In this document: positions 45,588-58,934 of the stretch, one piece after another
Layout of the letters: each line of letters starts with the position of its first letter
Numbering within the stretch: position 1 is the stretch's first letter
Origin: Salticus scenicus
Lineage: Eukaryota; Arthropoda; Arachnida; Araneae; Salticidae
NCBI GenBank assembly: GCA_963930645.1
Contig: OZ005662.1
Location: forward strand, 100,610,436-100,674,435
DNA length: 64,000 nt
Reading direction: 5' to 3'
Translations under genes and position numbers: made by a program
Notes under the pieces: model-generated
The model's database searches: none
What the model saw: only the letters and a program-made list of their open reading frames with translations
What the model was told of the DNA's origin: nothing

Positions 45588-48170
45588 AAATTGTAAACAT
45601 TTTACAAGTATGTTCAAACCTTACAAAATCCTTTATATTAGTGTAAACAATGGGACAGAAGTAAAATAAAATTGATAAATATTGATTGGTTGGTTAACGT
45701 TGATTAAAACCAAATTAATTTAATAACAACATAAGAATGAAAAAGTATTTATGCAGCCATTCAAAATCAATTGTAATAGTCAGGAGTGAAACAACTTAAC
45801 ATGCAAAAATCCTGAAAACTGCTACATGAATGCACAATGAAACGCAGTGGAAGACTAAAATGATAACGTAAGGCTATTATCAGAAGTATTTATTTATGCT
45901 TATCATAAGTGATATTTGGAGGGTTCTGAATGCATTACGGGGCAGATAAAATATTCCAAATGAGAAATCTCTTTAATAATAATAGTAATAATAGTAATAA
46001 CAATTTAACATGAAATACAAAGATAGCAAATTTTTCAAAAACTCTGAATTCAGAAGTTGTTCCTGAAAAGTTTCATACTTATATAATAAAAATGATTCGT
46101 GGAAAGGTGTAAAAAAGAAAATGAAACTTAAACATTGACATAAAATGATAATTCAAGCTGCTCATTTTTATTTAACACATAGATCATATAAATCAAATCT
46201 GCATGATATATGTATATATATATATATATATATATAGTAATACAATAATAAAATATAATAATATCAGTGCAAAATTTTATGAAATTCAAAGATGATTCAA
46301 CCTCAGCATTAAAACAATTATTCAGATCACAATCGCAGACCACTCATATCAAATCAGAAAAGAATTAAAGATAAATCGAAATGAATTTTGGAGATGAGAA
46401 AAAAGCATGATTTGCATTCCAACGTTTTCAAGGGCCTGGTAGAATGCAAATATGCTAAGAAATGGATGTTTTTCTGTCACAAAGAAAGCAAAAGCTAAGA
46501 ATTTCTTTGTTCACAGGCCCGAAACATCCATAGAAAATCCATAAAAAAGAAGATCAAAATCACAATATTACCTGAAATAATCCTAAGACATATTTATTGG
46601 AGATTGAAATAAACATACAAAATTACTTAATAAAATATATTTGAAACTGTTTCAAATACAAGATACCCATGTGAAAAAACCAGAAAAATTCAATCCAGAA
46701 AAACTAAGATACAATGCATGCACATGTAAAATTTAACAATCAGAACTGAGTTAAACACACAGTTAATCAGGTCAAAATTGCAGTGACCATTGAGTAATAA
46801 AGGATGCGCAGTGTTATTCAGGTAAATTAAGGATTCATACGTATTCAGATCCTAAAAAAAGCAGATTATTATTCATAATTATTTTAGCATGGATAGTGCT
46901 GCCATCTAGAGTATTGAGATGAAAATAATAGTAAAATAAAATAAAATGAATTATTCATAATTATTTTAATGTGAATAATAGTAATAAAAATAAAAATTAT
47001 AAATAAATAATAAATAATAATAATAATATATATATATATATATATATATACCGGGTGATTCAAAATAGATGTTACAGCGACTATTTCGTAAACTAATAAA
47101 CATACTTCCAATTACAAAATTGATGCAAATTAAAAGTAGATTTCAAATTTGGCTTTTTTTTTTCTTTTTTTTCAGGAGGGGCTGTATACATATTAAAATA
47201 CGAAATTTATTTTTTTACGGTCCCTTCTATCATGGGATTTATATTTTAAAAAATATTCTCCTCGCTCTAAGAAGAAGAAAAAATTCATCTTTTTAAGTGA
47301 AAATATCGCTGAGTTATTGCAATTTGAAAATGATGACTTATACCACTTTATTTTCAATTTTGGCATCTATTTTTCGACGCCAAAGTGCTCACTTTAAGGG
47401 GTTATCTATGAGATGATAAAAATTAAAAAATGATCCTTTATTTCAAAATACCACCTAAAATCATTCAAACGCGTGAAATCAACAGTTTTAAGAATTTATT
47501 GCAAATTTATGTTATTCTGTATTGTTAAAAAATTTAATAGTTAAATTTCTTAAGGGTCACCTGCAAATTAAATCACGTTAAGAGAGGAAGAAAATTAAAA
47601 GACTAGTAAAACCGTGTGAAATTTTCGCAGTTTCTTTCTTTTTAACACTTTCAGCATGGTTGAGAAATTTTAATGACTTCGGCTGTTTAACACTTTCCAA
47701 CAGTGTTGAAAAGTGTTAATAACTTCGGATTGTCTGTCTGTCCATTCGTCTTTCAGTCTGTGCTCTAACTCCTGTGAACATTCATGGAATTTCTTGAAAC
47801 TGATATATGTTATTTCAGTTCACTATCGGATGTTCCTTATTGAAAATGGAGTGAACACCTCTGTTAGCTTGTGTACAGGAACACCCGAAAGTATTCCAAA
47901 GCATTTTCTTCTATGAGAGGTATTTCTATAAACCACATTTTAAATGGAAGAATAAACTAAAAAAATTCCTGTCATACTAAATTAAATTCTGTTTTGGACA
48001 GAATTTACATCTATTATTTAGAAAACAACAACAGGCTTTTTTGTGAAACTATGTAATTTTTCAAATGATAGCTGTATGACAAAATACTGCCGTTTTTTTT
48101 ATATAATGCTAAAGAATTGATATTTCGATATTAATGCAAAAGAATTGATTTGTCAGGATAACAAAAAATA
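45588..48170. other. Non-coding stretch with microsatellites
   Basis: (TA)n runs lie at 46207-46236 and 47027-47050, and AAT-rich tracts at 46985-47030. The word CCGGGTGATTCAAAATAGAT at 47051 resembles a DNA-transposon terminus without a partner. 47640-47940 carries an R-like head: an AACACTTTCCAACAGTGTTG palindrome followed by (TGTC)n. No gene is supported. Confidence 0.4.
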
Positions 48171-49418
48171 ATCTGCAATGTCACTCATACGACTTTCTCT
48201 TACCCTGAAATGTAATACTATAAATACAGTTTGGAGATTAAGAGGTAACATAACGAGTACTGTTATGTAAATCTATGTTAAAACAATTCAAATTAGGCTT
48301 TGAAAGAGTTTTTATATGATAATTAATTCTGTGTGAGGGGGCTGCCGCCCCCTTCAATCACCCGTTTCATTACTGCACCTATATTTATATAGAATTTAAA
48401 TCTGTTACTAAAATTAAAAGTTTGCTTAAAATTGTTCAGACAACTGTCACACGCAACATTCGTTGAAACTTATCAGTCTTGATCAAACTTTTCCAGCAAC
48501 AAACTTGTATTAATTTGAAATTCAACTTTTGGATCTCCTGAAATTATTCATTTTTAAGTTACTCTAAGAGACACAGACGAAGATCAAACTTTAAAAATCG
48601 TGACTTCGGTAATCAGGAAGCCTCAAAACGTGTAAATAATTAAAAAAAAAAAAAAAAAAAAAAAAAATAAGCGATGAATATTTATAACTTAAAAACATAC
48701 ATTATTTATCTATGTCTATGAGGAATTCATTTACATTTCTAAGCAGCTTTCCTGGACATGGTAAAATATTATAGTAAAGCACTTCCACTAACAATTAAAA
48801 AAAATGTTATCGCTTAAATATTTGCAGCCATGTATATCATTTGAAGATTTTGTACAAACAACATAGTGTACCTAAATATAATCCTATAGTAATAATATAC
48901 GGCGCAACCTGAAATGCACTGCTGTCAATTTTCAGTTATTGTCGCACTATAATCTAGTTCTTTTGTGTAGCCCTGTAAATGAACAGTGAATGATTTCCCT
49001 GCCATATTTTACATGAGACATGTTTTTACGCATATAAAAAATATATATTCATTTTATCTGGTTTAGTGCAGTCTATAGATGTTAAACTCTAGTTACCTGC
49101 AATTTCCCCCATAGACGTAATGTATTTAAATAATCTTGAGTGTCCCTGTACACGAACCATTTGCTTCATCTCAACGAAAAGCTTAGTGTAGCATCCCTAT
49201 ATGATACACATTTAGAATACCAAATTTGGACTTTCTGCTGCTATTGGTTCTTGAGGTATTCTGATAACAGACACACACGCACAGAGAGAGAGACCAACCG
49301 CTTAAAACATTATTTTCGGATTCAGGGACCTCAAAAAGTGTAAATATAACAAAAACTCACTTTCGAAAATTTGACCCAAAATTAATACTCTCTCTACCTT
49401 ATGGGTAAGAGAAAGTAA
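48171..49418 (-). mobile_element. Helentron-like element, family R3, minus copy
   Basis: On the minus strand: a palindromic head (ACTTTCTCTTACCCATAAGG and inverse), a TTTACACTTTTTGAGG box, CT/GT microsatellite, ATGATACAC...GGGATGCTACACTAAGC, then the tail GGGTAAGAGAAAGTCGTATG, GAGTGACATTGCAGATT. About 1.25 kb with no internal satellite. Collinear with 62095-63418. Confidence 0.72.
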
Positions 49419-49841
49419 AAAATTAGCATGGGCTCGACTCCTACGTATTTAGGGGATTTCAAGATAGACATTACGAGCTCCATTCACATGTTCATCTATC
49501 TATAGGGGAGACCCGTGTACCTAGGGCCGCTTTTTTTCGATGCCCGGAAACAGAGCCCATGACCTGTTTAAAATTATCAAACTGATATGTACATATCTTT
49601 AGGACTAATTACTTCCAATTGGGATTAATACAAATACCTAAAATAATAAATTCCGACAAATAGAAGGTTTTTAAAAAAACGTCACTCGTGGCCCTAGGTA
49701 CAACACCCTCATTGTACCTGGGACCAGACCTCCTTGTACCTAGGGCCATTCTCTTAAATTCAGATTTCACTTTGTAATAAATAGAAAATAAGCATATAAA
49801 CATGTATTTTATAAAAGAAACAATATCGAGTAATATATTTA

Positions 49842-52090
49842 TCTGTATATATATATATAAATTACGTGTCACGATGTTTGTCCGGGGTAAACTCCTAAAC
49901 TAAGGAACCGATTTTAATGAAATTTTGCACACTGTGTGCAGTTTGGTCCAACTTGAGAGATAGGATAGTTTTTATCTCAATTTATTGTCACAATATTGTT
50001 TTATTGCAATTATTTGTTAATTATAGACCTTTATTAAAGTTGCTCCAAAATATCTGTGAGTTCCATTAATTTAATTGTTGCCAAAAAAAAAAAAAAAAAA
50101 AAAAAAATACGAGTTCATTTTCTTTCGACATAAAAATAAATACATTTAATCAAACGTGAACGTTAAAAAATTATAAAAAGTTAAATTATGCATCTCACGA
50201 AAATTGACGTCATAATCAATTTAAAGATTTTTATATACATTGATAAAGTGCTAATGTAGTTCTATCATAGATATAGTAATATATATAGATCTCTCATCCC
50301 CATGTTATCGTACAAAGATTTTTGATGCCGAAAAAAAAAAAAAATAAATAAAAGCTTTGGAAACAGCCATTAAGTGGTATTGAAAAAAAAAAAAAGAAAA
50401 GAAAAGAAAGAAAGAAATATGAATTTGAAACTGTATCTGGAGTCTTCCATTCCCCTTTAGCAAATAAATTATTCATAAATTTTATTTGCTAAAATATTAG
50501 TATGTATTCCCGTGTGTATGCACTCGGGGAAAGACGGCCATATTTTGGTAAAAACGTCGTCTTTTCCCAAATGAAAAGGAATAACTTTTTTCTCCCCAAT
50601 GATCACTCTATTCTATATATGCTATACTATATCTATGAGTTCTATACGCAAGCGAAGTGTGACTCACTGACCGTCTGTGCAGCCAAGAAAAAGATTTCCT
50701 ATGTTAATTGCCCACTGGATTTTTTGTAAGAAATTATTAAAAATCGAGGACATTTATTTCCCGATTTTAATCCTTATATTTGGGTATAGATATGTATTAG
50801 TTATCGCGGGTGTTAGATTGAATTATTTTGCTGTCAAATTGACAAAATTTTAATTTTAAATTTCAAAACTCTGTCGCCCTTGGCTTTTATTATTATTATT
50901 ATTATTATTTGGCCATCAAAAGCGTAACACGAAAATATACATGCCAGATGTATGCATTGTACGAAATGTAATATGTATTATTCATTGTACGTATGTATGA
51001 CATGTAATATGTATTGTACGAAATATTGTTTCATATTATTCATTACTCTTTTAATATAAGTTGTTAAAATAACCATTTAACAACATTTTAACCATTTAAC
51101 AACATTTTGAAAGGAATTAAATATTTTCGCCAGATAATTTGGCGATATTCTTTTTTTTTTTTCGCCAAGGATGACAGAAATGAAATCTATTCCGCTGCAA
51201 AATATTAGTATCTTACATCAGATATTTTATTTAGACATTTTAAAACAAATTTGACTTCAAACTATGATAGAATCTTTATCATTTTCCTTTTAATTAGTAT
51301 ATTATTAGTATATTAAAATTTAAAAGCATGGTATATAAAAAGTTTTTTTTTTTAATCTTATAATTATTCTTATCTTAATCCTCAATGTTTCCCATCTTTA
51401 TTAACTTGAATTTACTATTAAAATTTTAACATACTCAAAAACTTCTCATCACTTCGTTAAAATACACTAAACTTTTCCAAAATCTTTTTCTATTTAAATG
51501 ATAATAATTTAATGATACATGTTTTTACTTTAAATGTCCAATATTTCATAAGATTTCCAATTTTAAAGTTTTAAAATATTTATCAAATTTACTTATTTTT
51601 CTGGTTTTCCTTTTTATAACTACAGCTGTTGCCTACTTTAAAATATTTAAAATGATGAGGTCATTTTATAGTAAAATTATCCATTATAGCATATATTATA
51701 TTTCACTCCTCCATAAAAATTGATTTTAAAATCGTCTGTTTCTTTTATACTTTTATTTTAATAGAATTTTAATAGAATTTAATTTATATATTAGTCATTT
51801 TAGCAATTTTATCCAAAGTAGCATTAGAAATAATATATATCACTTCTCCATTAAAATTTATAGGACCCTACAATAAAATTAATTTGTGCTTAATATCAAC
51901 GCTACGAAAATTTTTATCAATCGCTTCCAAATTTTGAGCTAAGTTTCAAATCTCAACCCTGTGGGTTTTTACATCGGCTACAACGTTTTCGTCTTTGTTC
52001 GTAAATAATAATTTGACTGTACTAAATAGTTTACAGCCGTATAATTCAACGTATAACTTAGTCACAGCAACGCGTGGCCGGGTCTGCTAG
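49842..52090 (+). mobile_element. Helitron H2, nested in the pogo-type transposon
   Basis: A|TCTGTATATATATATATAAA at the 5' end, then ACGTGTCACGATGTTTGTCC. The 3' end is GTGGCCGGGTCTGCTAG|T, a canonical Helitron terminus. 2,249 bp with no Rep/helicase. Parts of it (50070-50235, 50500-50790, 51310-51370) recur elsewhere in the window as fragments. Confidence 0.85.
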
Positions 52091-52309
52091 TTTGTTATAT
52101 AATAATTATCATGTTGCCATAATTTAAAACACGAAATTTTTCCCTTTTTTTTTTTTTTTTTTTTTCTGGAGTGTCTCCTGGATTTCTAGATCTCTCTGGT
52201 TTTCGGTCACATCTTTTCTTTGATGTGGAAGGTTTTGCTTTAGGTAAATGTTTTGCTTAGGTTCGTACCTGTTGAAGCATAACACGCGAAAAGATGTTAG
52301 ATGTTGAAG

Positions 52310-52610
52310 GTTTCGAAATTTCAACAGGACACGAAACAGAGACGTCCAATTCTATCATTGTTGGTTCACTTTCTTCCTGGATTTTTTTTTATTTTTTTTT
52401 TTCATTTATGGAGGGGTCTTGTCTTTCAGTCACATTTGAACTTAAATATTCATTCTCAGTGAATTTGTTTTGATTTATTTGCTTTTTGCCGGATTCACGA
52501 AAGCCTGGTAGAATGTTTACAGGAGTAAAGGCCAACAGCTAGGACTTGACAACTCTTTCAGCAACTTCATATATAGTGATTGGTTTGCCAGGGTTTGCCA
52601 GCATCCAATT
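52310..52610 (-). pseudogene. Pogo-group DDE transposase C-terminal relic
   Basis: The minus-strand translation gives NPGKPITIYEVAERVVKS, a stop, then LLAFTPVNILPGFRESG, then NKFTENEYLSSNVTERQDP. This is the typical C-terminal region of DDE_1/pogo-like transposases (P.TIY...VV...FTP.NI..GF..TGI.P.N...F....FLPS.VT.R). The catalytic core is not recognisable. It belongs to the enclosing 49505-53368 element. Confidence 0.7.
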
Positions 52611-52636
52611 ACTACAGGCTGTACTGTGTTTCTTAA

Positions 52637-52941
52637 CCTTTTCTCGACCGCTGACGTAGATTTACGTCATTTGAAAATATGAAAATCCACCAGTGGGCGT
52701 TTCTTTTACAATTTGTATGTTATTTGTTTCTAAAAAATATACACAATATTCTTATTTGTACAATCAGTATACTATGGATGCAAATATTTTGATTACAGCG
52801 AGAGTATGATTATAATGCATATCCATTGTAATATAAATGTGAATATGGAAAATTTTGTTTTTAAAAACTGTAACTTATGAGAAAAACGCCCACAGGCGGA
52901 CTTTACTGTCAAAAAGACAAAAACATGCAGTCGCGAAAGTG
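52637..52941. mobile_element. PiggyBac-like MITE (TTAA-flanked)
   Basis: It is bounded by TTAA at 52633-52636 and 52942-52945. The ends CCTTTTCTCGACCGCTGACG and TGCAGTCGCGAAAGTG are imperfect inverses. TTAA targeting is diagnostic of the piggyBac superfamily. 305 bp, no coding. Confidence 0.7.
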
Positions 52942-55516
52942 TTAAAAGGTCCAAACACACTGGCCCGAGGTACAAGGCAGCTATGTGGCCCTAGGTACAA
53001 GTTTTGGTAATTTCATTCAAAATGCCTTCCACTGAAAAATTCACATGCAGAGAGGACTAATTAAATATCTCATTTATTACTTAATATAACAAGCAAAATG
53101 ATACACTAGAAATGAAAGAAAAATATTTGACTTGCCTTTGTAAAATAGCAAAAGAGATGAGCTGCAAAATTTTACTTCAAACTGTGTAAATTCGTTTTCA
53201 ACATGTAACTTGTCAAAACTCTCTCCTCAAAAGTTCCAAAGTAGTTGTAAAAGTAGCAATTGGTCTTGTTACTCGCCCAACTCAGTATTAAAACTTAAAA
53301 TTAAATATTATTCAAATAAAGTGGGGTGGCCCTAGGTACATGATGGCCCTAGGTACACGGGTCTCCCCTAATAATAAAAGAAGATGTCTGTCTGTCTCTC
53401 TGCCTGTCTCTCTGTCTGTCTCTCTGTCTGTGCATCTATACGTTTAGCCCCTACTGAACGCAGAAGTATAAAATTTGACATACGGGTGCTCAGAAGCTTT
53501 CCCGAGTTGATAGTGAAAACAGAATTTAAAAATTTTAATTAGTTCCGAAGATATTAATTAAAACGTCGACCAATGTCTAATTAAAAAGCGAGCGGATCAT
53601 AATTTTCGCCCTTCAGCGTGTTCCTCAAAAGAGAAAGCAGAGAGAGAAAAATTTCGCGGGTTTTTCTAAAGCGATCGCTGCCGATCTGTAAGAAATATCG
53701 AAAATACACCTGTACCACGAGAAAGAGCTTTTATTACCGATTCTTACGGTAGATTATTTTTTTTTTTTAAATACGGATTTTTTATATTTTTAAAAGAGTT
53801 TTTAAAAGGGTCAAAAATTTCTCTTTTTCTCGATCGTCATTTTTGCAACGCCCTGTACGACCGAGTAACTGTTCCATTTCTTAACAGCTGGTATATTCGG
53901 AAAGGCCATTTAATCCTCTTTCGAACCATATAAACATTTTTACAAAATACGGATTAGCGATCCATATTTTTAGATTTTACGAAACATCGATTTTTTCACA
54001 AAACCTTTTATAACTCAAAAGCGTTTAGAGATAAATCATTTCTTTTCTTTTCTTTTTTTTTTTTTGTATATAGATTTCGCTTCCAAAAGATTGAGAGAAA
54101 ATTTCAAAAACTGAATGAGTTATAATTTTTTTAATTTTAGGCATTAAAGCATTTTAAACTGCCATCGCCATTCCGTAATGAACTGAATACAGCTTGCTAA
54201 CTTGATTCATGGGGTGGGTTACCATGGCAACTGACCTTGACAGAGAAGAGAGAATTCGATAAATTGTTTTTCGGTTTTCGCTCACCGCCCACGTGACAAA
54301 GTGCTGGAAATAAAAAAAGCAGTTTTTGAATTTTTTCAATTTAAAATCGATCAGAAGCAGAACTTCGAAATTGCCCGTCATTATGACTCACCTGTATGCA
54401 GTTAAAAAATCTAAAGTATAGCTTTAAAAATTAAAAAAAAATAGACATATTATATTTATTTAAATTCATTTTTATTTCATCTGTTAATGACACCAAAAGT
54501 TACTTTTAACAGAATAATATTGATTTTTTTTTTTCCTTTTTTTTATGAATTCGGTTCTAAAAAAGCAGTTTTGGAATTCTTAAATTTTAGACGGATTTCA
54601 ATAGAAATCGTTAATCGCCCTTGATAGATTAGCCATTTTGAGTCTAAAATACATCAAAGATATTCATTATTGTAATACATAATACATCATTCAAAAGATA
54701 TTTTAAAGTATTTATTGCAGGCTATTAAAATGATATAAGCCGTTCAAATTCTGTACGAAACTTTCGGAGAAAACTACGGAAAAACCAGAAAATTTTTATT
54801 CTTTTATATTTTACAGAGTTTGAAATTCAGATTTTCGCTCACATTTCGTACTAATAATTTTTAACGGTATATAGCCCGGAATTAAGCAAGTTTTGGAGAA
54901 AACCACAGATAAGTCAGACACAAATCTTTTAAAAAAATGTTTGTATTATCTTTGTATTTGAGCTTCTAATTAGTATAATTTCATTTTTATATTATCGAAA
55001 GTTGAATTCGAGATTTCACCTGATTTACACGTTTTAAGGTGTCCTGATTAAGTTTTCATTTGTATCTCAGCTACTAATTAAAATAATTTCGTATGTAATA
55101 CATCATTTGAAAGCTTTGTTGATTTGGAATTGAACAATTTTTTACAGAAATTTCTACCGCCAGATGGCACTGTAATATTTTAAAATTTCAATATTTCAAA
55201 TTCTAATGAGCGAGGAAGGTGTTGTAAGTTCTAAAACGCGGATAAGGCGCCGCAGACGCCACCGAGCGGGACTTAGCTAAAGTCAGAAATCTGAAAGATC
55301 ATAACATGGTGAGCAAACAGGCTGTTTCAGATATTGAAAAGGGAAGAGGGCGCCGAAGGCGCTACCGCACGGGAATTTACTGCGATTTTAATAAGCTATT
55401 TTCACGATATATCAATAAGCTGTTATTAGACCTGAAACGGGAAAAAGGCGCCTGGAAGTTTCGTAAAGTCGGATTTTTCAGGTATTGCGAACCAGCTGTT
55501 CGCCGAAGGCGGCTAG

Positions 55517-56094
55517 TTTCAAATATATAAAAAATTATACGGGGAAATTGACTTTAGGAAGCCCCTTGGTGATCTTTTTAAGAGATTCGTGCAAGATAGC
55601 GCTGTTCTGCATAGTGCTCAGAATTATAACCCTCCACCGGTTGCGTACGAAAGCAAGCTTTTCGGCGATCTAACGAAACAAGGAAACATGTAGGAAAATA
55701 GCAATTTGATCAGAAACAATACATAGAAGACAAGGAAAATTATCATAAAATACAATTTAAAAAAAAAAAAAAAATACTAAATAATTACAAAATTATAACT
55801 AATCACAAATGAAAAAATAAAACTTAGAACATTCAATCACACAATATAAATGCTTTAAATTCATAATCGCAGGAAACAGTAATACACACATCTGTATGCT
55901 TTGTACACATGAAACCAATTGCCCATTGCGCAGCGACGTAAAATCCAACAACCATACATGAAAAAAAAAATCATTGAATACCAGTATCTCAAAATGCATG
56001 AAACTCAAAAATATACAAAATTTTGCAGTTCAACAATCATTAATAATACATACGTCTGTATGCTTCGCTTACATGAAAAAAAAAAAAAAAAAAA
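55517..56094. other. Non-coding stretch
   Basis: AT-rich sequence with poly-A at 55759-55773 and 56076-56094. Nothing recognisable. Confidence 0.5.
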
Positions 56095-57035
56095 ATCTGG
56101 TGTGAACAACTACACGACTTCCATTACCCACTATTGCACATATTATATACATTTTTGAGAGATAATGTGATCAGAAAACATAAAAGTAACCTAAAGAAGT
56201 AGAAACTTAAAATTTTTCCTGCAAGAGAAACTTATAAAGACATATAAATCGAAGCTTACATATAGCGAGGTAAAAAATAAGAGAAAAAAATCTGGTGAGT
56301 TATTTTTTGAAACACAAATTTCCGAGATTTGAAGATGACCTACCTAAGCAGGAAGACTGTTAATTTTCCTCTAATAACCACGTAATATACGAGAAAGAAA
56401 TGGATTTATATGACATTTTTCAAGAAAATCGTTAGAGCCGTTCTTAAGATACCAACTTTTACAAAAAATCAATTATTGACCGGAAAACAATAATTACATA
56501 CAAAACGATATTTAAAAGTGAGTTAATATGGCGAATTTGAAAAAAATCCATACAGCCGTTTTTAAAGGAACGCGCTTGCAAGACCTGAAATTGAGCTATT
56601 TATACAGGACGCCTATCAATTTTCCTGAACTAATAAACTATATCATTCGAAAGACATCTAATAGAGTGTTTATTTATCAAATTTGAAGAAAATCGTTAGA
56701 GCCGTTTTTGAGATACAGACTCACGGTCCCACTTCCGGTCTCCGATGTCCCACTTCCGGTTTTTCAATCTTCACCAAAATTTGGAAAATTCATCTGTACA
56801 CCAGACCTGTCTTAATTCTGAAGTTTTGTAGTTCTATCTTTATTAATTTCGGAGATATGATAGCCAGACGATTCCACACATACATACACGCATACACACA
56901 CTGACTAATTGTCAAAAACCACTTTTTTGGACTCAGGGGACCTTAAAACGTGTAAATCAGGTGAAATCTCGATATCGAATTTTTGGACCAAATACAATAC
57001 TTCCATTACCTACGTTAGTAGGGTAATGGAAGTAA
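56095..57035 (-). mobile_element. Helentron-like element, family R5
   Basis: Minus strand: head ACTTCCATTACCCTACTAAC with inverse GGTAATGGAAGT, box ACCTGATTTACACGTTTTAA, a (TG)n tract, ATATCTCCGAAATTAATAA, then the tail GGGTAATGGAAGTCGTGT, a GTGT...ACAC hairpin and CAGATT. About 940 bp with no ORF of interest. Confidence 0.72.
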
Positions 57036-57156
57036 AAAAAGTTAATAATTTTCAGCATTAACATTATGGTAATTATTGATTAAAACTCATTTTACTCCAG
57101 GATTTAAGCTAATGTATGACATCCATTAATGATAGTGTGCAAAGAAAAATGAAAAA

Positions 57157-57858
57157 CTAGTATGTTGTGGCCACCACATGACTTTCTTTTATACTTTCCT
57201 ACAAATTCACTCAGTAAAAATAATTTATTAAAATTATTATTTAAAAAAATTATCTTCCATGATAATGCAGACGATTTCCATACCAGGGAAGTAGTATAAA
57301 ACTAAATACTCAAAAAAAGTCAATTTTGTGCTTAATATGACTTAAAAAAAACTTTTTTTTTTAATGAAAAAAATCGATAACTTTATTTTAAATTATCGCA
57401 GGTCTATGGTTCAACCATTCGTTTTAAAGGTATTGGCGATCTCTTTTGAAAGATGCCCATCATTAAAATTTATTCCCCTCGAGGGGGGAATAAATCTCTT
57501 ACTAAAAAATATTTCTTTTTATGCACATTTATACAAAATGTTGTCCTATACCACCATGTTAAAAATTTTGAAAAAGCGGGATGGCTACACAACCTGTAAG
57601 ACAAATTTTACCAAAAGTTGATAGGCACTAATTTATGTGAAGGTATAACTACATACCAATTTGTATGAAATTCTGTGAGGTAGTTCCTGAGATACAGTTG
57701 CCACAAAATTTTGTCTCACACACACACAGACAGACATTTTCTAAAAATGGTCAAATCGCGTTCTACAGATCTCAAAACGTATAAATCCGTCAAAAACCCG
57801 AGGTCGAAAATTTTTAAGAATCCAATACTTTCTTCTATTGAATATAGAAGAAAGTACT
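57157..57858 (-). mobile_element. Helentron-like element, family R1, short copy
   Basis: Minus strand: palindromic head ACTTTCTTCTATATTCAATA, box GGATTTATACGTTTTGAGAT, then only one half-unit. The end has GTGGTGGCCACAACATACTAG|T. It is about 700 bp against 1.13 kb in 9970-11105, which has two half-units. Confidence 0.75.
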
Positions 57859-57908
57859 AAGGTGTTTTCACTACAGTAGTAATATTTCATACATACAAAG
57901 AAAAAAAA

Positions 57909-58934
57909 TCTGGAGTGACTCCACTCGACTTTCCGAACATTGAGTAATTAACAGTTTTGTAGATAAAGTAAAGAAAGAGGAGTTGTTAAACAAACAAAAG
58001 AGAGAAAACCATAATAGAGTGTTTGACTATTTTTCTCCATCTGTTACACGATGTTTTATTTAACGCTACTTAACTTTGAGCCCATAGATCATAATGATAA
58101 AGAATTTTTCGTTGTGTCCCTGTAAAAACCTATAAATGCTAGATTCACCAAAATGCTTATATCAGTGCAACAGTGATTTATAATACTCATATAAATTTTC
58201 AGCTCAATTCAATAAGGCGTTTAGATGCTATCGTACTTTTAAAAATTTAGTCCCATAGGCCATAATGATAAAGAATTTTTCTTTGTGTCCCTGTAAAAAA
58301 ACTGTAAGTGATAGATTCACCAAAATCTATACAGTTAGTTCAACTGTGATCTATAACATGTGTACAATTTTTTTGCTCGGATTAATAAGGCGTTTAGACA
58401 CTATCACATTTTTAAAAATTTGGCCCCATAGGCATAATGATAAAGAATTTTTCTTTGTGTCCCTGTAAAAAAACTATAAGTGCTAAATTCTCCAAAATCT
58501 ATACAGATTGAGTATTTGTGATCTATAATAAGTGTATAAAATTTTTGCTCAATTGAATAAGGCGTTTAGATGCTATCGCACTTTTAAGATTCTGCTCCCA
58601 TAGGCCATAATGATAAAGAATTTTTCTTTGTGTCCCTGTAAAAAAACTATAAGTGCTAGATTCACCAAAATCTATAGGGTTCGTACTATGGTGACTTACA
58701 ATATGCGTACCAACTTTCAGGTTAATCGAACGAAGCGTTTAGACGCTAGCGTGTTCACCCACAGACATACACACATACACACATACACACATACACACAC
58801 ACATACATACATTATCGTAAAAATAGTGAAAACGGACTCAGGGGAACCTCGAAACGTATAGAAACATCAAAATCTCGAATTCGGATTTTTGACATGATTA
58901 CAATACTTTCCTCACTATAGTGTTCGGAAAGTAA
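57909..58934 (-). mobile_element. Helentron-like element, family R4, four internal units
   Basis: Minus-strand copy of 23902-25438. Head ACTTTCCGAACACTATAGTG, CTATACGTTTCGAGG box, a (TG)n tract at 58760-58810, and AATAAGGCGTTTAGATGCTA-type units near 58211, 58385, 58556 and 58735. The tail hairpin GAGTGGAGTCACTC is followed by CAGATT. It has about four units where the partner has seven. Confidence 0.75.

Larger units (their letters stand above)
49505..53368. mobile_element. Pogo-type DNA transposon with GGGGAGACCCGTGTACCTAG ends
   Basis: TA flanks are at 49503-49504 and 53369-53370. The 24-bp inverted ends continue into GGGCC, and GGCCCTAGGTAC words recur many times near both ends (49685-49750 and 52965-53355). 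A transposase relic at 52310-52610 identifies it as DDE/pogo-group. It is interrupted by Helitron H2 and a TTAA MITE. Remaining own sequence is about 1.3 kb. Confidence 0.8.
49495..55516 (+). mobile_element. Helitron H1, split near its 5' end by a pogo-type element
   Basis: The 5' end reads A|TCTATCTATA (49495-49504) and resumes at 53371 with ATAATAAAAGAAGATGTCTG and a (CTGT)n tract. The 3' end is a CGCC-GAA-GGCG hairpin followed by GGCTAG|T at 55516. Own length is ~2.15 kb. Joining across the pogo element restores the TCTATA.AATAAA.G..G.TGTCTG start seen in the Helitron at 14529. An R5-type head box (ACCTGATTTACACGTTTTAA) lies inside at about 55010. No Rep/helicase is encoded. Confidence 0.75.

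Noticed and set aside
47051..47300. CCGGGTGATTC terminus as a defined transposon
   Set aside because: No inverted partner or target duplication was found nearby.
55306..55530. 74-codon ORF with an Arg-rich stretch
   Set aside because: Part of the Helitron 3' end; the GGCGCCG-type hairpin words create the Arg codons.
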